A DNA stretch of 64,000 bases from Pelagimonas varians (GCF_003208435.1 NZ_QKMF01000007.1:124001-188000); one strand, 5' to 3'; positions 17,050 through 25,833 are shown, counted from the first letter of the stretch. The notes: generated by a model not told the origin, from the sequence alone. Translations and numbers: made by a program.

Positions 17050-18463
17050 TGTTCTCATCCTTTTCAGATTGGGAGGTGTCGTCAGGCATCGCCTGGTCTC
17101 GCGCCGCATCTTCTCGGCGCTCGCGCTCAATGACGTCTGGATCGTAGCCCATTTCGCGTTGCTTGCGCTGGCGGCTGGTGATCCCGGATTTGATCTCTTC
17201 AGCCGCGGCTTTGATTTCTTTTGGCGGATCAATCAGTGGGCGTTTGGGAGCCGTCCAAGCGATCTCTTTTGGCGCGGCTGGCAGGCGCTGCACCAATGGC
17301 CAAGCCTCCAAAACCCAATTGCCAACGCCGGTGCAAAACTGCGCAATCATCAGCTGCTTTTGCCAAACCTCGACAAAGCGATCCATTTCCAGACGGCCCA
17401 TTTTGCCCGAGCTGTAGTTCACGCCGCGCAGATCGCCAAAACTCTCGTAGCTGAGCCCCAAACCCATGGCGATTGTGCGGATCGCCTGGTTCATAAACTC
17501 CTGATAGCCATCTACGGTTGGTGGCTGTGATGGATGAACGGTTTGCCCCTCTTCCAGGCCAACAATTGCCCCAGGCTGCAAGTCTTGCAGGGGTTTGCCG
17601 TCATAGACTTTCCCGTCTGAGCTGGCCGAGATGAAAAAAGCCAGCAAAGCCGCAATCTTCTGTTTCAGGATCTGCGCCTCTTGGTAGTCGCTGATTTCAC
17701 CAAGGGTCATCATGATCGGCGCAAGCCAAGGCACGCCGCGCATTTGGCCGGGCCGATCAACGCGGCGAATGTGCAGCATTTGTTTGGCCGGCACCCGCGA
17801 ACTTTTCAGGCCAAGGCTGCGAAGGCGTCCGATTTCACCGGGATGACGGGGAAAGAGATGATAGGCCTCGATGCGTCCCGTTGGCCCGTATTCAATGCCC
17901 TCAATCACCTCGTTTTTGCCGTGACTGGTCAGCGTCTCGTCCAGGTGATCCGCTTCCAACAACTCGATCTGAAACGGCAGCGTGAGGTCCGGATCAAGGC
18001 GAGGATCACGCATGCGCCGGCGCACCAAAACCTCACCATCACAAAAGACCGTGTTCATGACCACCCGCTGCAATCCCAAAACATCACAGGTGCCATGGGC
18101 ATCGATGGCCGCGGTCAAAAGATGCTGGCGCAACACATCCATCGCGGCTTCGGCGTCATTTGGGTTGTCCATACGAACCGACGGCAAAATGCCGGTGCCA
18201 ACAACATTGCCGGTGATGACATCGCGGCCCCGCACCGCCAAGGCCCGGTTGCGGATCATGTCGCGGCTCAGGTTGCGCAAACGCGATCGGCTGCCCATTC
18301 CAGCAGCATCCGCCGATGTGCCCGGCGCTTTCCACCCCCGCGTGCGCCGGCCACGGCTGGCAGCGTCAAAGTTCATCACCGTCTGAGCCGCAGAGCGCGC
18401 TTTGACCCTGCGCAGCCCGCGCTCCGGGCTGATCGCAAGAATGGCCTTGTCGAGAAAGCTCAT
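17036..18463 (-). CDS. Portal protein, lambda gpB family
   Basis: 475-residue portal subunit. Recognisable segments are 'RGRRTRGWKAPGTSADAAGMGSRSRLRNLSRDMIRNRALAVRGRD', 'EVLVRRRMRDP', 'HIRRVDRPGQMRGVPWLAPIMMTLGEISDYQEA' and 'YSSGKMGRLEMDRFVEVWQKQL', all usual in lambda-type portals. It forms the dodecameric DNA gate at the capsid vertex. Start ATG at 18463 (MSFLDKAIL) follows the gpW stop with a 1-bp overlap zone; a longer frame to 18523 would run into gpW. Confidence 0.92.
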   Translation of the reverse strand: MSFLDKAILAISPERGLRRVKARSAAQTVMNFDAASRGRRTRGWKAPGTSADAAGMGSRSRLRNLSRDMIRNRALAVRGRDVITGNVVGTGILPSVRMDNPNDAEAAMDVLRQHLLTAAIDAHGTCDVLGLQRVVMNTVFCDGEVLVRRRMRDPRLDPDLTLPFQIELLEADHLDETLTSHGKNEVIEGIEYGPTGRIEAYHLFPRHPGEIGRLRSLGLKSSRVPAKQMLHIRRVDRPGQMRGVPWLAPIMMTLGEISDYQEAQILKQKIAALLAFFISASSDGKVYDGKPLQDLQPGAIVGLEEGQTVHPSQPPTVDGYQEFMNQAIRTIAMGLGLSYESFGDLRGVNYSSGKMGRLEMDRFVEVWQKQLMIAQFCTGVGNWVLEAWPLVQRLPAAPKEIAWTAPKRPLIDPPKEIKAAAEEIKSGITSRQRKQREMGYDPDVIERERREDAARDQAMPDDTSQSEKDENNERD

Positions 18464-18464
18464 G

Positions 18465-18665
18465 TCAAAGACCTCGGCTCGATGAAGCATAGGAAACCGA
18501 CATGCCGGAACTGCCACCGGCAACCTGATCTTCCATGTCTTGGATACGGCGCCGGAATTCTTTGCCGCTGACGAACTTCACCCGCTCGCCGTTTAATTCA
18601 AGCTCGAGCGCGCCCTTGGCGTATTGCTCTTTGGCTTTGTCGATTTGATCTTGCGTGTACGCCAT
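18465..18665 (-). CDS. Head-tail joining protein gpW
   Basis: 66-residue protein (MAYTQDQIDKAKEQYAKGALELELNGERVKFVSGKEF...), the length and text of lambda gpW. It plugs the portal ring to stabilise packaged DNA and allow tail attachment. It sits between terminase and portal, the lambda A-W-B order. Confidence 0.88.
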   Translation of the reverse strand: MAYTQDQIDKAKEQYAKGALELELNGERVKFVSGKEFRRRIQDMEDQVAGGSSGMSVSYASSSRGL

Positions 18666-18672
18666 GCGCCCC

Positions 18673-20808
18673 TCAGCTCAAAAAGTTGATCCGCGCGGGT
18701 TGGCTCGCGCGCGGCTTTTGTTTCTCGTCGCCCTGGTCATTGCTCAAAACGGCAAACTCGTTTTGGGGACCGCCAAGCGCCCAACGCGGCGGTGCAGCCC
18801 AATCGACGCGCGACAGACCTTTTTCTTCCGCCACTGCACGGGCAAGAACCGAGAGATCGGTGCCCTCATTGCGCACTTGGCCGGGCTTTTTGTCCCAACC
18901 ATCTGACAGGCGTTCCTCGGCAACATATTCGCCAAGCATCGCCTCATCTTTGCGCATCCAACTGGGCAACCAAAACGCCCCGACGCCTCCAAGCGCTCTC
19001 TTCAAGCTGGCGGCCAGCGTGTCTTTCAAACGATCGGTGGCAACGGTCAAAAGCTTGATATTGCGGGCCTGTTTGCCGCCGTGACCGCGATCGGGGAAAT
19101 CGTATTTGTAGCGAAACGGCACTTTCCAACCGCCCTGCCCGCGCGACGTGCGCCAGCGATCACCCTCATTGGCGCGCCGCCTTGCCCGAATGAACTTTTC
19201 GGCATTGTCACTGACGCCGGGCTTGCCTTGAAAATCCACAACAACCCGGATCGCTCGCAGCCCATAGCCAGCGCCGGCAACCGGAATGACCCGCTGCGCC
19301 AGCGCTTCGAGAACCTGCCAATCCTCAAAGTAGCGCGCCGGATCGAGCGTGCGGGTTTCGCCTTCATCTCCGACCTGCACATTCGGCGCGTCTTTGGGCG
19401 GCACTGTAAAATCAAAGCGATCAACAACCTGCGCCTGCCCGTCTTCGCCCCAGGCCGTGATCTGCACCGGAAAATACGTGCCCTGCACATCCACCGATAT
19501 TGTGATGAAGCGCGTCCAGCTTGGCGCGATACCTTTTTCTGCCTCCTGCAAATGGTCCTTGAGGAACGTCAGGTTCAGCTCATCATCATTGGCGCGGGCT
19601 TCGCGTTTGTAGGGCTGGCCAAGGTCGGTGTAGTAAAACCGCGCAAGATCGAGATCATCGCCCAGTTTGTCATATTCCCGCTCGGCATCGATCTTGCGAG
19701 CCACCAAATCCGACCAATTGGCAAAGGTCGCAGCCGCTCCGTTCAACGCCCAGCTGGCGATCTCGGTTCCGCGCACTTTGCTATCAGCCAAAGGCACCAG
19801 GTCCTGACCATCTTCGGTTTCGTGCAGCCAGCCGCCGGTGCCATGCAAAGCCGATCGGTTGAACTCGTTTTTGTGCTGCGATCCGATCAAACAATGGCAG
19901 GCGGGGCATTCCATTTCTGCACTTTCGCCAGCCTCGCGGGGCGACAGGTCTTCGTTGAAATGCAGCTTGTCGAACGTTGGCTCAAACAGCTCGCCGCAAT
20001 CACGACATTCCCAATACCAACGCCCGCGGGTGCCCCGATTATACAGCGGCACAATCCCATAGCGAACCGCGGGCATCTCATGCAGACCGGTGGCATCGGG
20101 CACATCTTCGCCCTGAACAACTGGCCATGCCGGCGTGCTTTCAGCGAACACAAAACCGCGCGATAGATAGGTTTTGATCCGCTGCAGCGCCATGGTGAAG
20201 GCCGATCCCTCTGGCGCATCTTTGCGCACCCCAAGTTCTGGCGGGAAGTGGTCAAAGTCGGTCAGCAAGACCAACCGGTACTTGGCCGAGGACAACCATT
20301 GCGGCGTTGGATAGCCCAGATTGAGCCGCATTCCGCGAAACCGTTTGCGGCTGAACGTATTGTCATCACGCGATTTTCCCAGACGATCGGCAATCTCTGG
20401 ACTGTTGGCAATCACCGGGTTGAGCGATTCCTCGACCCAACGATCCCGACTTGGTCGATCCATGTGGATGATCAATACAGGCGACGGTTCACAGACCACT
20501 GGCCGCAGGGCCAAAGTGATCAGCGACATGGTTTTGCCAGACTGCGCCGGGCCCAGGAATGCGCCACCTTTGTAGAGCCGCGATTGCGAGGTATTCGCCG
20601 GTTCGACCATATAGGGCGTCACATCCGGATCGAAGTTTTGCCAAACGCCGCGGGTTTCCACGCGCACATAACGCTCTGCCGCCTCTGAGGTCAAAATGCG
20701 GTTGGGCGCGCTCAACAAAGGCAGAGCATCTGCCAGCAATTCCTGTGCTTGAACAAAGGGAGGCAATGGGGGCAGATCAAAAACCTGCCCCAGCGCGCGA
20801 TCACTCAT
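18673..20808 (-). CDS. Terminase large subunit, lambda gpA family
   Basis: 711-residue packaging motor. Walker A-like 'GPAQSGKT' at residues 86-93 begins the ATPase; a Zn-finger-like 'CRDCGELFEP...CPAC' lies near the middle; the C-terminal nuclease part contains 'ITISVDVQGTYFPVQITAWGEDGQ' and 'VVDFQGKPG'. The gpA family generates cohesive ends at cos sites, so this phage probably packages by a cos mechanism. I took the ATG at 20808, after the small subunit stop (20819), rather than 20877. Confidence 0.93.
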   Translation of the reverse strand: MSDRALGQVFDLPPLPPFVQAQELLADALPLLSAPNRILTSEAAERYVRVETRGVWQNFDPDVTPYMVEPANTSQSRLYKGGAFLGPAQSGKTMSLITLALRPVVCEPSPVLIIHMDRPSRDRWVEESLNPVIANSPEIADRLGKSRDDNTFSRKRFRGMRLNLGYPTPQWLSSAKYRLVLLTDFDHFPPELGVRKDAPEGSAFTMALQRIKTYLSRGFVFAESTPAWPVVQGEDVPDATGLHEMPAVRYGIVPLYNRGTRGRWYWECRDCGELFEPTFDKLHFNEDLSPREAGESAEMECPACHCLIGSQHKNEFNRSALHGTGGWLHETEDGQDLVPLADSKVRGTEIASWALNGAAATFANWSDLVARKIDAEREYDKLGDDLDLARFYYTDLGQPYKREARANDDELNLTFLKDHLQEAEKGIAPSWTRFITISVDVQGTYFPVQITAWGEDGQAQVVDRFDFTVPPKDAPNVQVGDEGETRTLDPARYFEDWQVLEALAQRVIPVAGAGYGLRAIRVVVDFQGKPGVSDNAEKFIRARRRANEGDRWRTSRGQGGWKVPFRYKYDFPDRGHGGKQARNIKLLTVATDRLKDTLAASLKRALGGVGAFWLPSWMRKDEAMLGEYVAEERLSDGWDKKPGQVRNEGTDLSVLARAVAEEKGLSRVDWAAPPRWALGGPQNEFAVLSNDQGDEKQKPRASQPARINFLS

Positions 20809-20818
20809 TTCTGTCACC

Positions 20819-21466
20819 TCAGCCCGCCTCTTCGACTTTCTGAAGCGGCACAACGCTTGCGGCTCGGAAATTACCATCCGAGATCTGTTTGTTGATCTCA
20901 GCCAGCAGGTTGTCGAAATAGACCTGCGCCTTGACGACCTGGGGCGGCGACAGGCTGAACTCCTGCTCGAGATAATCCGGCGCGTTTGCCAACCCGTTGC
21001 ATAGCGTCACCATCAACCCATCCAGCAAGTCCTGAACTGGGGCGACCCGCACCAGCTGGCCCTTTTGCTCGGCCAATTTGTTGCGCAGCAGCTCAGCCTC
21101 AGACCATTCGCGGATCTCTTTGGCAGACAGGGTGCTGGCCGGGGCGGCACTGTCGTCTCCCAAAAACAACATCGCCTTTTGCTCGGCGCGCCGTTCCATC
21201 GAACGCTTAGCCGATCGGTCTTGGTTCTCTTTCCATTTGCGCCAGGCAAAACACTGGCTGAACTTCAGCTCATAAGATTGACCATTGCCGCCCTGTTTTT
21301 GCACCGGCATGCCTTGATCGATCCATTTGCCAAGCGTGACAGTGGAAACGCCCATGGCCTTGGCCATCAGGTCAACATTGAACACATCATCCTCGATCCC
21401 CTCAGGCAGAGGAAACAGGGACAAGTCCAAAACCTCCCCATCCATGAGTGTGATCGTCTCAGTCAT
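20819..21466 (-). CDS. Terminase small subunit (Nu1/DUF1441-like)
   Basis: 215-residue protein with an N-terminal helix-turn-helix ('FNVDLMAKAMGVSTVTLGKWIDQGMPV', residues about 26-52) for cos DNA recognition, a central helical dimerisation part and a C-terminal segment that would contact the large subunit. It lies 10 bp upstream of the large subunit. Start choice between ATG 21466 (MTETITL) and ATG 21487 (MTGKETE) is open; the frame continues to 21538 with a hydrophobic extension that is unlikely to be translated. Confidence 0.85.
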   Translation of the reverse strand: MTETITLMDGEVLDLSLFPLPEGIEDDVFNVDLMAKAMGVSTVTLGKWIDQGMPVQKQGGNGQSYELKFSQCFAWRKWKENQDRSAKRSMERRAEQKAMLFLGDDSAAPASTLSAKEIREWSEAELLRNKLAEQKGQLVRVAPVQDLLDGLMVTLCNGLANAPDYLEQEFSLSPPQVVKAQVYFDNLLAEINKQISDGNFRAASVVPLQKVEEAG

Positions 21467-21601
21467 CTCTGTCTCTTTCCCCGTCATCAACAACAAGAAC
21501 CCCAACCCAAACACCCAAAAAACAAAACAATCCCGCATGAAACGCGGTGCGAATTACCCCCGTGCACAGCATTGCCAGGAAGGACCCAAAGGGTGTTTTG
21601 C

Positions 21602-22315
21602 TCATCGCGCCGTCGCCAATGCTTGCTTTAAGCGGCGATCAAAGTGACCGGCCAGCTTGCGATTGACCCGGATCGAGACGCGCTCATAGAAGTGAAACCG
21701 CTTTTGATAAGTCGCGACACGATCGGTGATGTGCAGGATCTTCTTCACCTTGCCCCGCGCCATGCGCTGATACACACCCGGCGAAAGCTTCGATCCATCA
21801 CGCGGCACAAAGTAGCCCGACTGCCCCGTCTTGCGCGCCTTGGAAGCTTTGGTTGTGTTGGTGCGTTCATCGCGCTGCGCTTTGATGGCCGATAGGACTT
21901 GGTTGCGTTGGCCCGGTGACCAATTGCCCGCCGCCGTCAGCCGCGCGCCTTTGGCCGGAATGACAGATTGAACAATGCCACCGTAGTTGAGACGCCGGGC
22001 AAGTAGTTTCTCGAGGCCGGTCTGTGGTCGCGCCCCACCTTCCTCTTGCACTTCGAGATAATGCCGACCCGCCACCATATCCTTGCGCAAGATCGAAGCA
22101 GTCAGGTCTCTCTTGCTGGCGCGCTGCACCCGGAACGCCTTCTTGGTAAAGCGCGTGGGCCGATCAAAGCTCGCCGCGATTTCGTCTTCAACCGCATCCT
22201 GCCCGTCATAGACCACATCATTCATCGCTTGCGCCAAGGCAAACGGAGCCTGCTTGGCTAGCCGATCGGTCAGGCCGATATCAAATTGGGTCATCTTCAC
22301 GTTCACCGTGAGCAT
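21602..22315 (-). CDS. Hypothetical phage protein (possible minor tail/head morphogenesis protein)
   Basis: 237-residue basic protein upstream of the terminase genes. Features are 'ALAQAMNDVVYDGQDAVEDEIAASFDRPTRFTKKAF' and a Lys/Arg-rich C-terminal half ('RMARGKVKKILHITDRVATYQKRFHFYERVSIRVNRK'). Proteins of this type resemble minor tail protein Z-like morphogenesis factors, but I am not certain. It is the first gene after the terminator at 22347-22377, so it opens the late operon. Start options are ATG 22315 and ATG 22294. Confidence 0.65.
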   Translation of the reverse strand: MLTVNVKMTQFDIGLTDRLAKQAPFALAQAMNDVVYDGQDAVEDEIAASFDRPTRFTKKAFRVQRASKRDLTASILRKDMVAGRHYLEVQEEGGARPQTGLEKLLARRLNYGGIVQSVIPAKGARLTAAGNWSPGQRNQVLSAIKAQRDERTNTTKASKARKTGQSGYFVPRDGSKLSPGVYQRMARGKVKKILHITDRVATYQKRFHFYERVSIRVNRKLAGHFDRRLKQALATAR

Positions 22316-22346
22316 GGGCACCACCAAGATTTGGGAAAAGGATACG

Positions 22347-22377
22347 AAAAAGCGCCCGGCAGTTTCATGCGGGCGCT
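22347..22377 (-). terminator. Rho-independent terminator between early and late leftward genes
   Basis: On the minus strand a perfect 8-bp stem (AGCGCCCG / CGGGCGCT, 22370-22377 with 22351-22358) with an 11-base loop is followed by five T. It lies in the 110-bp gap between the early gene 22426-23109 and the first late gene. It would stop early transcripts before the late operon, unless antitermination or a late promoter overrides it. Confidence 0.8.
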
Positions 22378-22425
22378 CTTCGGTTCAACGGCACTATGTC
22401 AACGGGGGCAGGTTTTCGTCAAGGA

Positions 22426-23109
22426 TTATTTCCACGGCTGCAAGGGAGGCATGGCATCGGTCACGGTAAACCTGCTCAACATGGCCGATTGATGCAGCAC
22501 CTGGCGCAAGTCCAACAACGCGCCCCACCACGCCAAATAGCCACGATGTGCGCGGCCAATCTGATCCGGCGTTGGCCGGATTTCCACGGGGCAGCATTTG
22601 ACCACGTCATGAACAACCACCCCCTTGCGATTGCGGCGCGGCTGGCGTGGCCACCCTTCACTCCCAAACTCTGCGCTGTCGACAGTTTTGGACCGCCACC
22701 CATGTTGATTTGTCTGCACCTCAATGGGAACGATTTTGGGCCTGGCATCCGGCATCCAATCAGGCACCTGCCCGGCCCGCGCCAGCTCAGCAATCGAGAT
22801 TGCCATCGAGCGCCCGCCGACATGATCAGGCAGTGCCGACAAAGCCGAGGCCACGATGTCGGCGTCATGATGTGGGGCAGATGAGCCCCCACCATCAGGC
22901 CGACAGCCCAGAATGCTTTGCTGCATCAGAACATACTCGATGCCGATACCAACCCGACCACCCGCCTCGCTGCCAATCTCATCAAAGTCGAGCTGTGCAC
23001 ATTCCGATCGAAACGCCCATTGCAGCAAGTCCCAGACCGCAATCGGTTTCTTGGTTGTGCCAGTCGCTGGTTGCACATGTTCACCCGCCTCAATTGTCAT
23101 CTGCATCAT
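22426..23109 (-). CDS. Hypothetical phage protein
   Basis: 227-residue protein overlapping the upstream gene by ATGA. It contains 'KKPIAVWDLLQWAFRSECAQLDFDEIG' near the N-terminus and 'GVGIGIEYVLMQQSILGCRPDGGGSSAPHHDADIVASALSALP' in the middle. I recognise no enzyme motif. The combination of a shape common in alphaproteobacterial phages and position at the end of the early operon suggests a regulatory or DNA-metabolism accessory role, without proof. Confidence 0.65.
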   Translation of the reverse strand: MMQMTIEAGEHVQPATGTTKKPIAVWDLLQWAFRSECAQLDFDEIGSEAGGRVGIGIEYVLMQQSILGCRPDGGGSSAPHHDADIVASALSALPDHVGGRSMAISIAELARAGQVPDWMPDARPKIVPIEVQTNQHGWRSKTVDSAEFGSEGWPRQPRRNRKGVVVHDVVKCCPVEIRPTPDQIGRAHRGYLAWWGALLDLRQVLHQSAMLSRFTVTDAMPPLQPWK

Positions 23110-23693
23110 GACGCCACTCCTGTCGCTTCACTCATGATTGCCTCGCATTCTTCTTTGAGACCGAGATACCAAGCGAGCCATTGCTGATCATCGCGGCTGG
23201 CCAGATTCTTTTGCGCCCGCGCCATGACCTGATCATGTTTGCGCACATTCTCGATCGAGCGCACCTGCAGCTGACTGATTTCATATTTCGAGGGTGGCGG
23301 GCCCCAACGCCGCGCGATGTCCAGCAACTCGACATGATAGCCGCCGGCCAAGGCCTGTTTGCCCATCGCCGAGCGCATCACCGACACCGCGTAATCAACC
23401 CGGCGCGGTGGCGGCAGTTGCAGCCGGTTGCCAAACTGCAAGATCGTCACCTCTTTGGGCCAGCGCTCATTTTCAGCCTTGGCAATCACCAGATCGGCCA
23501 AGCCGTTCAGGTTGACCTCACTCATATAGGCCAGCTTGGCCTCCAACCGGCCCAGCATATCCAAATGCGCTTCCGCCTTCATTCCATGCCGCTTTTGCAA
23601 GCCCACATCATTCAACCGCCGGATCAGTAACCGACGCACCCGCGCCCGTCCCGCTTCCGGCTTTTCTTTGGTCAAAGCCACTGCGCTTTGCAT
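23106..23693 (-). CDS. Hypothetical phage protein
   Basis: 195-residue, basic, mostly helical protein (for example 'AGRARVRRLLIRRLNDVGLQKRHGMKAEAHLDMLGRLEAKLAYM'). No motif recognised. It begins just left of the palindromic repeat cluster 23806-23857, which may control it. It could be a DNA-binding or replication accessory protein because of its charge and location, but this is inference only. Confidence 0.65.
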   Translation of the reverse strand: MQSAVALTKEKPEAGRARVRRLLIRRLNDVGLQKRHGMKAEAHLDMLGRLEAKLAYMSEVNLNGLADLVIAKAENERWPKEVTILQFGNRLQLPPPRRVDYAVSVMRSAMGKQALAGGYHVELLDIARRWGPPPSKYEISQLQVRSIENVRKHDQVMARAQKNLASRDDQQWLAWYLGLKEECEAIMSEATGVAS

Positions 23694-23805
23694 TCCAACC
23701 CCTTCTCAGCACTTTAGGCTCCCTTCGCTTTCCACTGGCCTTACGCTCGTTTGGTGGCGCGGCCGGCTATCGTTATTATTTCATTTCGTGTCCTCTCTTA
23801 TGTCT

Positions 23806-23857
23806 GGAACTGTTCCATTCTGTTCGGAACTGTTCCGGAACTGTGGAGAACTGTTCC
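23806..23857. repeat. Cluster of GGAACTGTTCC palindromes, 10-bp phased
   Basis: The 11-bp palindrome GGAACTGTTCC occurs perfectly at 23806-23816 and 23826-23836, again as AGAACTGTTCC at 23847-23857, with a half copy GGAACTGTGGA at 23837-23847. GTTC cores lie at 23812, 23822, 23832 and 23854, close to one helical turn apart. It sits in the 195-bp gap between two leftward genes. It may be an operator array or the iterons of a phage replication origin. It resembles the alphaproteobacterial LexA box but the half-site gap is 6, not 7. Confidence 0.75.
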
Positions 23858-23888
23858 GTCTACAAACGCTTCGATTTATCTATTAATA

Positions 23889-24536
23889 TCAATGGCCCAT
23901 CCGCGTCCGGCTCAAAACACCTTCTTGCGCGGCCACCTTCAAAGCACGCCCGATCGAAACTTGGAACTGCGGCATGCGGCGTTGCCCATGGTGATGCTCA
24001 TTCAGCCAGTCATCGATCCAGCCAACGGCCACATCGTCGCTGCATAAATCATCGCTACAGCCGCAGGATTTCAGCGCCTCTTTCAACCGCTTGCGCCGGG
24101 TCCAAACCGCCTTGTCTTCGTTGCTCGCCTTGTGTTCCCGATGCCCCTGCAGCGCAGCTTCCATGACTTCCTGGACAACGGGATGCGCCAACCGGATTTG
24201 ACCGTTGTCACACATGACCGGCTTCCAATTGTAGAGCGGGTTAAACTTGCGCTCGACCAATCCCATCCACTTTTCCAGCGGCAATCCAAGCAGAAAGGCC
24301 AATGAATCGTGGTCTTGAGGCAAGGTGCCAAGCGGTGCTTCCCCGTGCGATTTGAAGAACAATTCCAGCCCGAAAAACCCAACCTCAGGGTCGCGGTATG
24401 ACTTGCGGCGAAACTCACTGCGCTCATATCGGTCGTGGTTGAATTGCAGGAAGTAGTGCGAATCCAGTCGGTCATTCACCGAGATTGGATAGACGTCCAA
24501 TTCTTCATCAACTGCCTGCAGATGCGCGACCATCAC
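23889..24536 (-). CDS. Hypothetical phage early protein, possible replication protein
   Basis: 215-residue protein: 'MVAHLQAVDEELDVYPISVNDRLDSHYFLQFNHDRYERSEFRR' then 'PEVGFFGLELFFKSHGEAPLGTLPQDHDSLAFLLGLPLEKW', then a charged region ('KASNEDKAVWTRRKRLKEAL') and a short C-terminal domain. The 'evaluate layer by layer' architecture of small-domain plus charged linker resembles phage replication-initiator/YdaU-type proteins (a DUF1376-like N-terminus), but I am not certain. It precedes the repeat cluster 23806-23857, which would fit an origin next to its initiator gene. Confidence 0.65.
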   Translation of the reverse strand: MMVAHLQAVDEELDVYPISVNDRLDSHYFLQFNHDRYERSEFRRKSYRDPEVGFFGLELFFKSHGEAPLGTLPQDHDSLAFLLGLPLEKWMGLVERKFNPLYNWKPVMCDNGQIRLAHPVVQEVMEAALQGHREHKASNEDKAVWTRRKRLKEALKSCGCSDDLCSDDVAVGWIDDWLNEHHHGQRRMPQFQVSIGRALKVAAQEGVLSRTRMGH

Positions 24537-24897
24537 CCCACCTCGCTCATAAAAAATCGCCCAGCCGCGCGAGCAGGCGCAGGCTGGGCTCCGGGATATC
24601 CGGACAGTTTAGGCAAGGCGGCGCGCATGGCCCGGCGCATAATTGGGCCCCATTCCCTGGTGGAAAAAAGCGGCCGATGCCGCAGCACCGGCCAAGTATC
24701 CAACTCAGGGAGTGAGCACGCCGAAGCCCGGCGCAGGCGTCCGCGCCAAAGGCACGACATCTGAAAATCCAAAAAGCAGCAAGGTGTCGGGAGGATCGAG
24801 GAGGAAGACACCCCGCTGCTTTGGCGGCAACGCAGGTTGCGCGCCTGACCGGTTTGTCCGTGAGTGCGACCGGTGTTGTGTTGCAAGATTTGGGCGG
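24537..24897 (-). other. 361-bp stretch without a convincing gene
   Basis: One minus-strand frame is open from an ATG at 24901 to a stop at 24533 (122 codons) and overlaps both neighbours by 4 bp. Its composition (many Arg, Ser, Cys; little regular structure) is unlike its neighbours and I do not call it a gene with confidence. A shorter version from ATG 24640 (MRRAMRAALPKL, 35 residues) is possible. No terminator or repeat was seen. Confidence 0.4.
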
Positions 24898-25110
24898 TCA
24901 TTTTGCCTGACCCCCGCGATTTACATAGCGATGAAACACGGCCCGAATGATCCAGTTTCGGATGAACCCGGCAACAAAGAACAACGCCGTGATTTCAAAC
25001 GACTCCACGATCGTTGGCTCATATCCCCAAAATGGCAGCGCATACAAAGTCAGCAGAACCGCCACGCAAAGGCCAATAATTGAGTTGGTCAGAGCTTCAA
25101 TGAAACTCAT
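24898..25110 (-). CDS. Small two-segment membrane protein
   Basis: 70-residue protein with two hydrophobic segments ('IIGLCVAVLLTLYALPFWG' and 'ITALFFVAGFIRNWIIRAVF') and a basic C-terminus ('HRYVNRGGQAK'), like the DUF7220 family of phage and plasmid membrane proteins. The ATG at 25110 overlaps the upstream stop; a longer frame starting at 25245 would overlap the neighbour and is not chosen. Role unknown; may act in superinfection exclusion, which is only a guess. Confidence 0.75.
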   Translation of the reverse strand: MSFIEALTNSIIGLCVAVLLTLYALPFWGYEPTIVESFEITALFFVAGFIRNWIIRAVFHRYVNRGGQAK

Positions 25111-25457
25111 TTCGGCACCCCGCGCATGGCATCCGACCAAGCCCAACTGATACCAATGGCAACCGCGACAATGTCCCAGGCACTGTCCAGTGCGACCAAG
25201 GTGAAATCGCCCGGAGTCCACAATTGGACAACTTGCAACAAGCAATAGGCGATCAAAACCGCCTGTAGTGTCCCGCGCAAATCAGGGTGGTAAAACCATT
25301 GATGAAAGCCAACATAACCGGCCCACAAGTGGATGATCGAGTTTCGGACCCAAAGGCCAAACTGGCTGGTCAGTTCCTCGACGCCAACTGCGCCAAAGTC
25401 CGAATACATCAGACTGAAAATGTCATTTTCCCAGGACACGGCGCACCCCTTTTGCAA
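25107..25457 (-). CDS. Phage membrane protein
   Basis: 116-residue protein with three or so hydrophobic segments ('SIIHLWAGYVGFHQWFYH', 'TLQAVLIAYCLLQVVQLW', 'SAWDIVAVAIGISWAW'). It precedes the DUF7220-like protein and overlaps it by 4 bp. The ATG at 25457 overlaps the previous gene by 35 bp; a GTG at 25439 would reduce this. No function recognised. Confidence 0.7.
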   Translation of the reverse strand: MQKGCAVSWENDIFSLMYSDFGAVGVEELTSQFGLWVRNSIIHLWAGYVGFHQWFYHPDLRGTLQAVLIAYCLLQVVQLWTPGDFTLVALDSAWDIVAVAIGISWAWSDAMRGVPK

Positions 25458-25833
25458 AGAGGTTCAACACCTGCATCCGCCCCTGCCCGCGTGTCATCAC
25501 GTCCATGACGCGGTAAACACCGGTGAAGCAGCCGATCGCAAAGACGATTTCAAACGGTGCAGAATGCGTGCAGGCCAACCAGTTGAGAACGGTCTTTTCA
25601 TGCACGTTTAGAGACTTGGCAGCACGGCGTGCGGTCTCCCGATCGGTTCCCGGCCAGGTGTCTTTCAGCAAATCGCGAAACCGGGCCCGCGCGACATCTT
25701 GCAGGCTGAGGCGGTCAATTTGGAAAGATGTTTCTTGTTTCAGGTGATTTTGAAGCTGATCTGGACAAGAAGTTTCCGACTGCGTTGTGTGATTGTCAGT
25801 GGATGGAAATGGCTTTTGCAAATGACGGTTCAT
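25423..25833 (-). CDS. Hypothetical phage early protein with helix-turn-helix-like segment
   Basis: 136-residue protein. The C-terminal half, 'TDRETARRAAKSLNVHEKTVLNWLACTHSAPFEIVFAIGCFTGV', looks like a helix-turn-helix (AKSLNVHEKTVLNWL), as in small phage regulators. The first 45 residues are Gln/Ser/Thr-rich and poorly structured. It overlaps the Cro/YdaS-like gene by 4 bp, so both are expressed from the leftward early promoter. Confidence 0.7.
   Translation of the reverse strand: MNRHLQKPFPSTDNHTTQSETSCPDQLQNHLKQETSFQIDRLSLQDVARARFRDLLKDTWPGTDRETARRAAKSLNVHEKTVLNWLACTHSAPFEIVFAIGCFTGVYRVMDVMTRGQGRMQVLNLFAKGVRRVLGK

Noticed and set aside
23806-23857. LexA box (GTTC-N7-GTTC) reading of the palindrome cluster
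   Set aside because: Half-site gaps are 6, not 7; kept only as an alternative.
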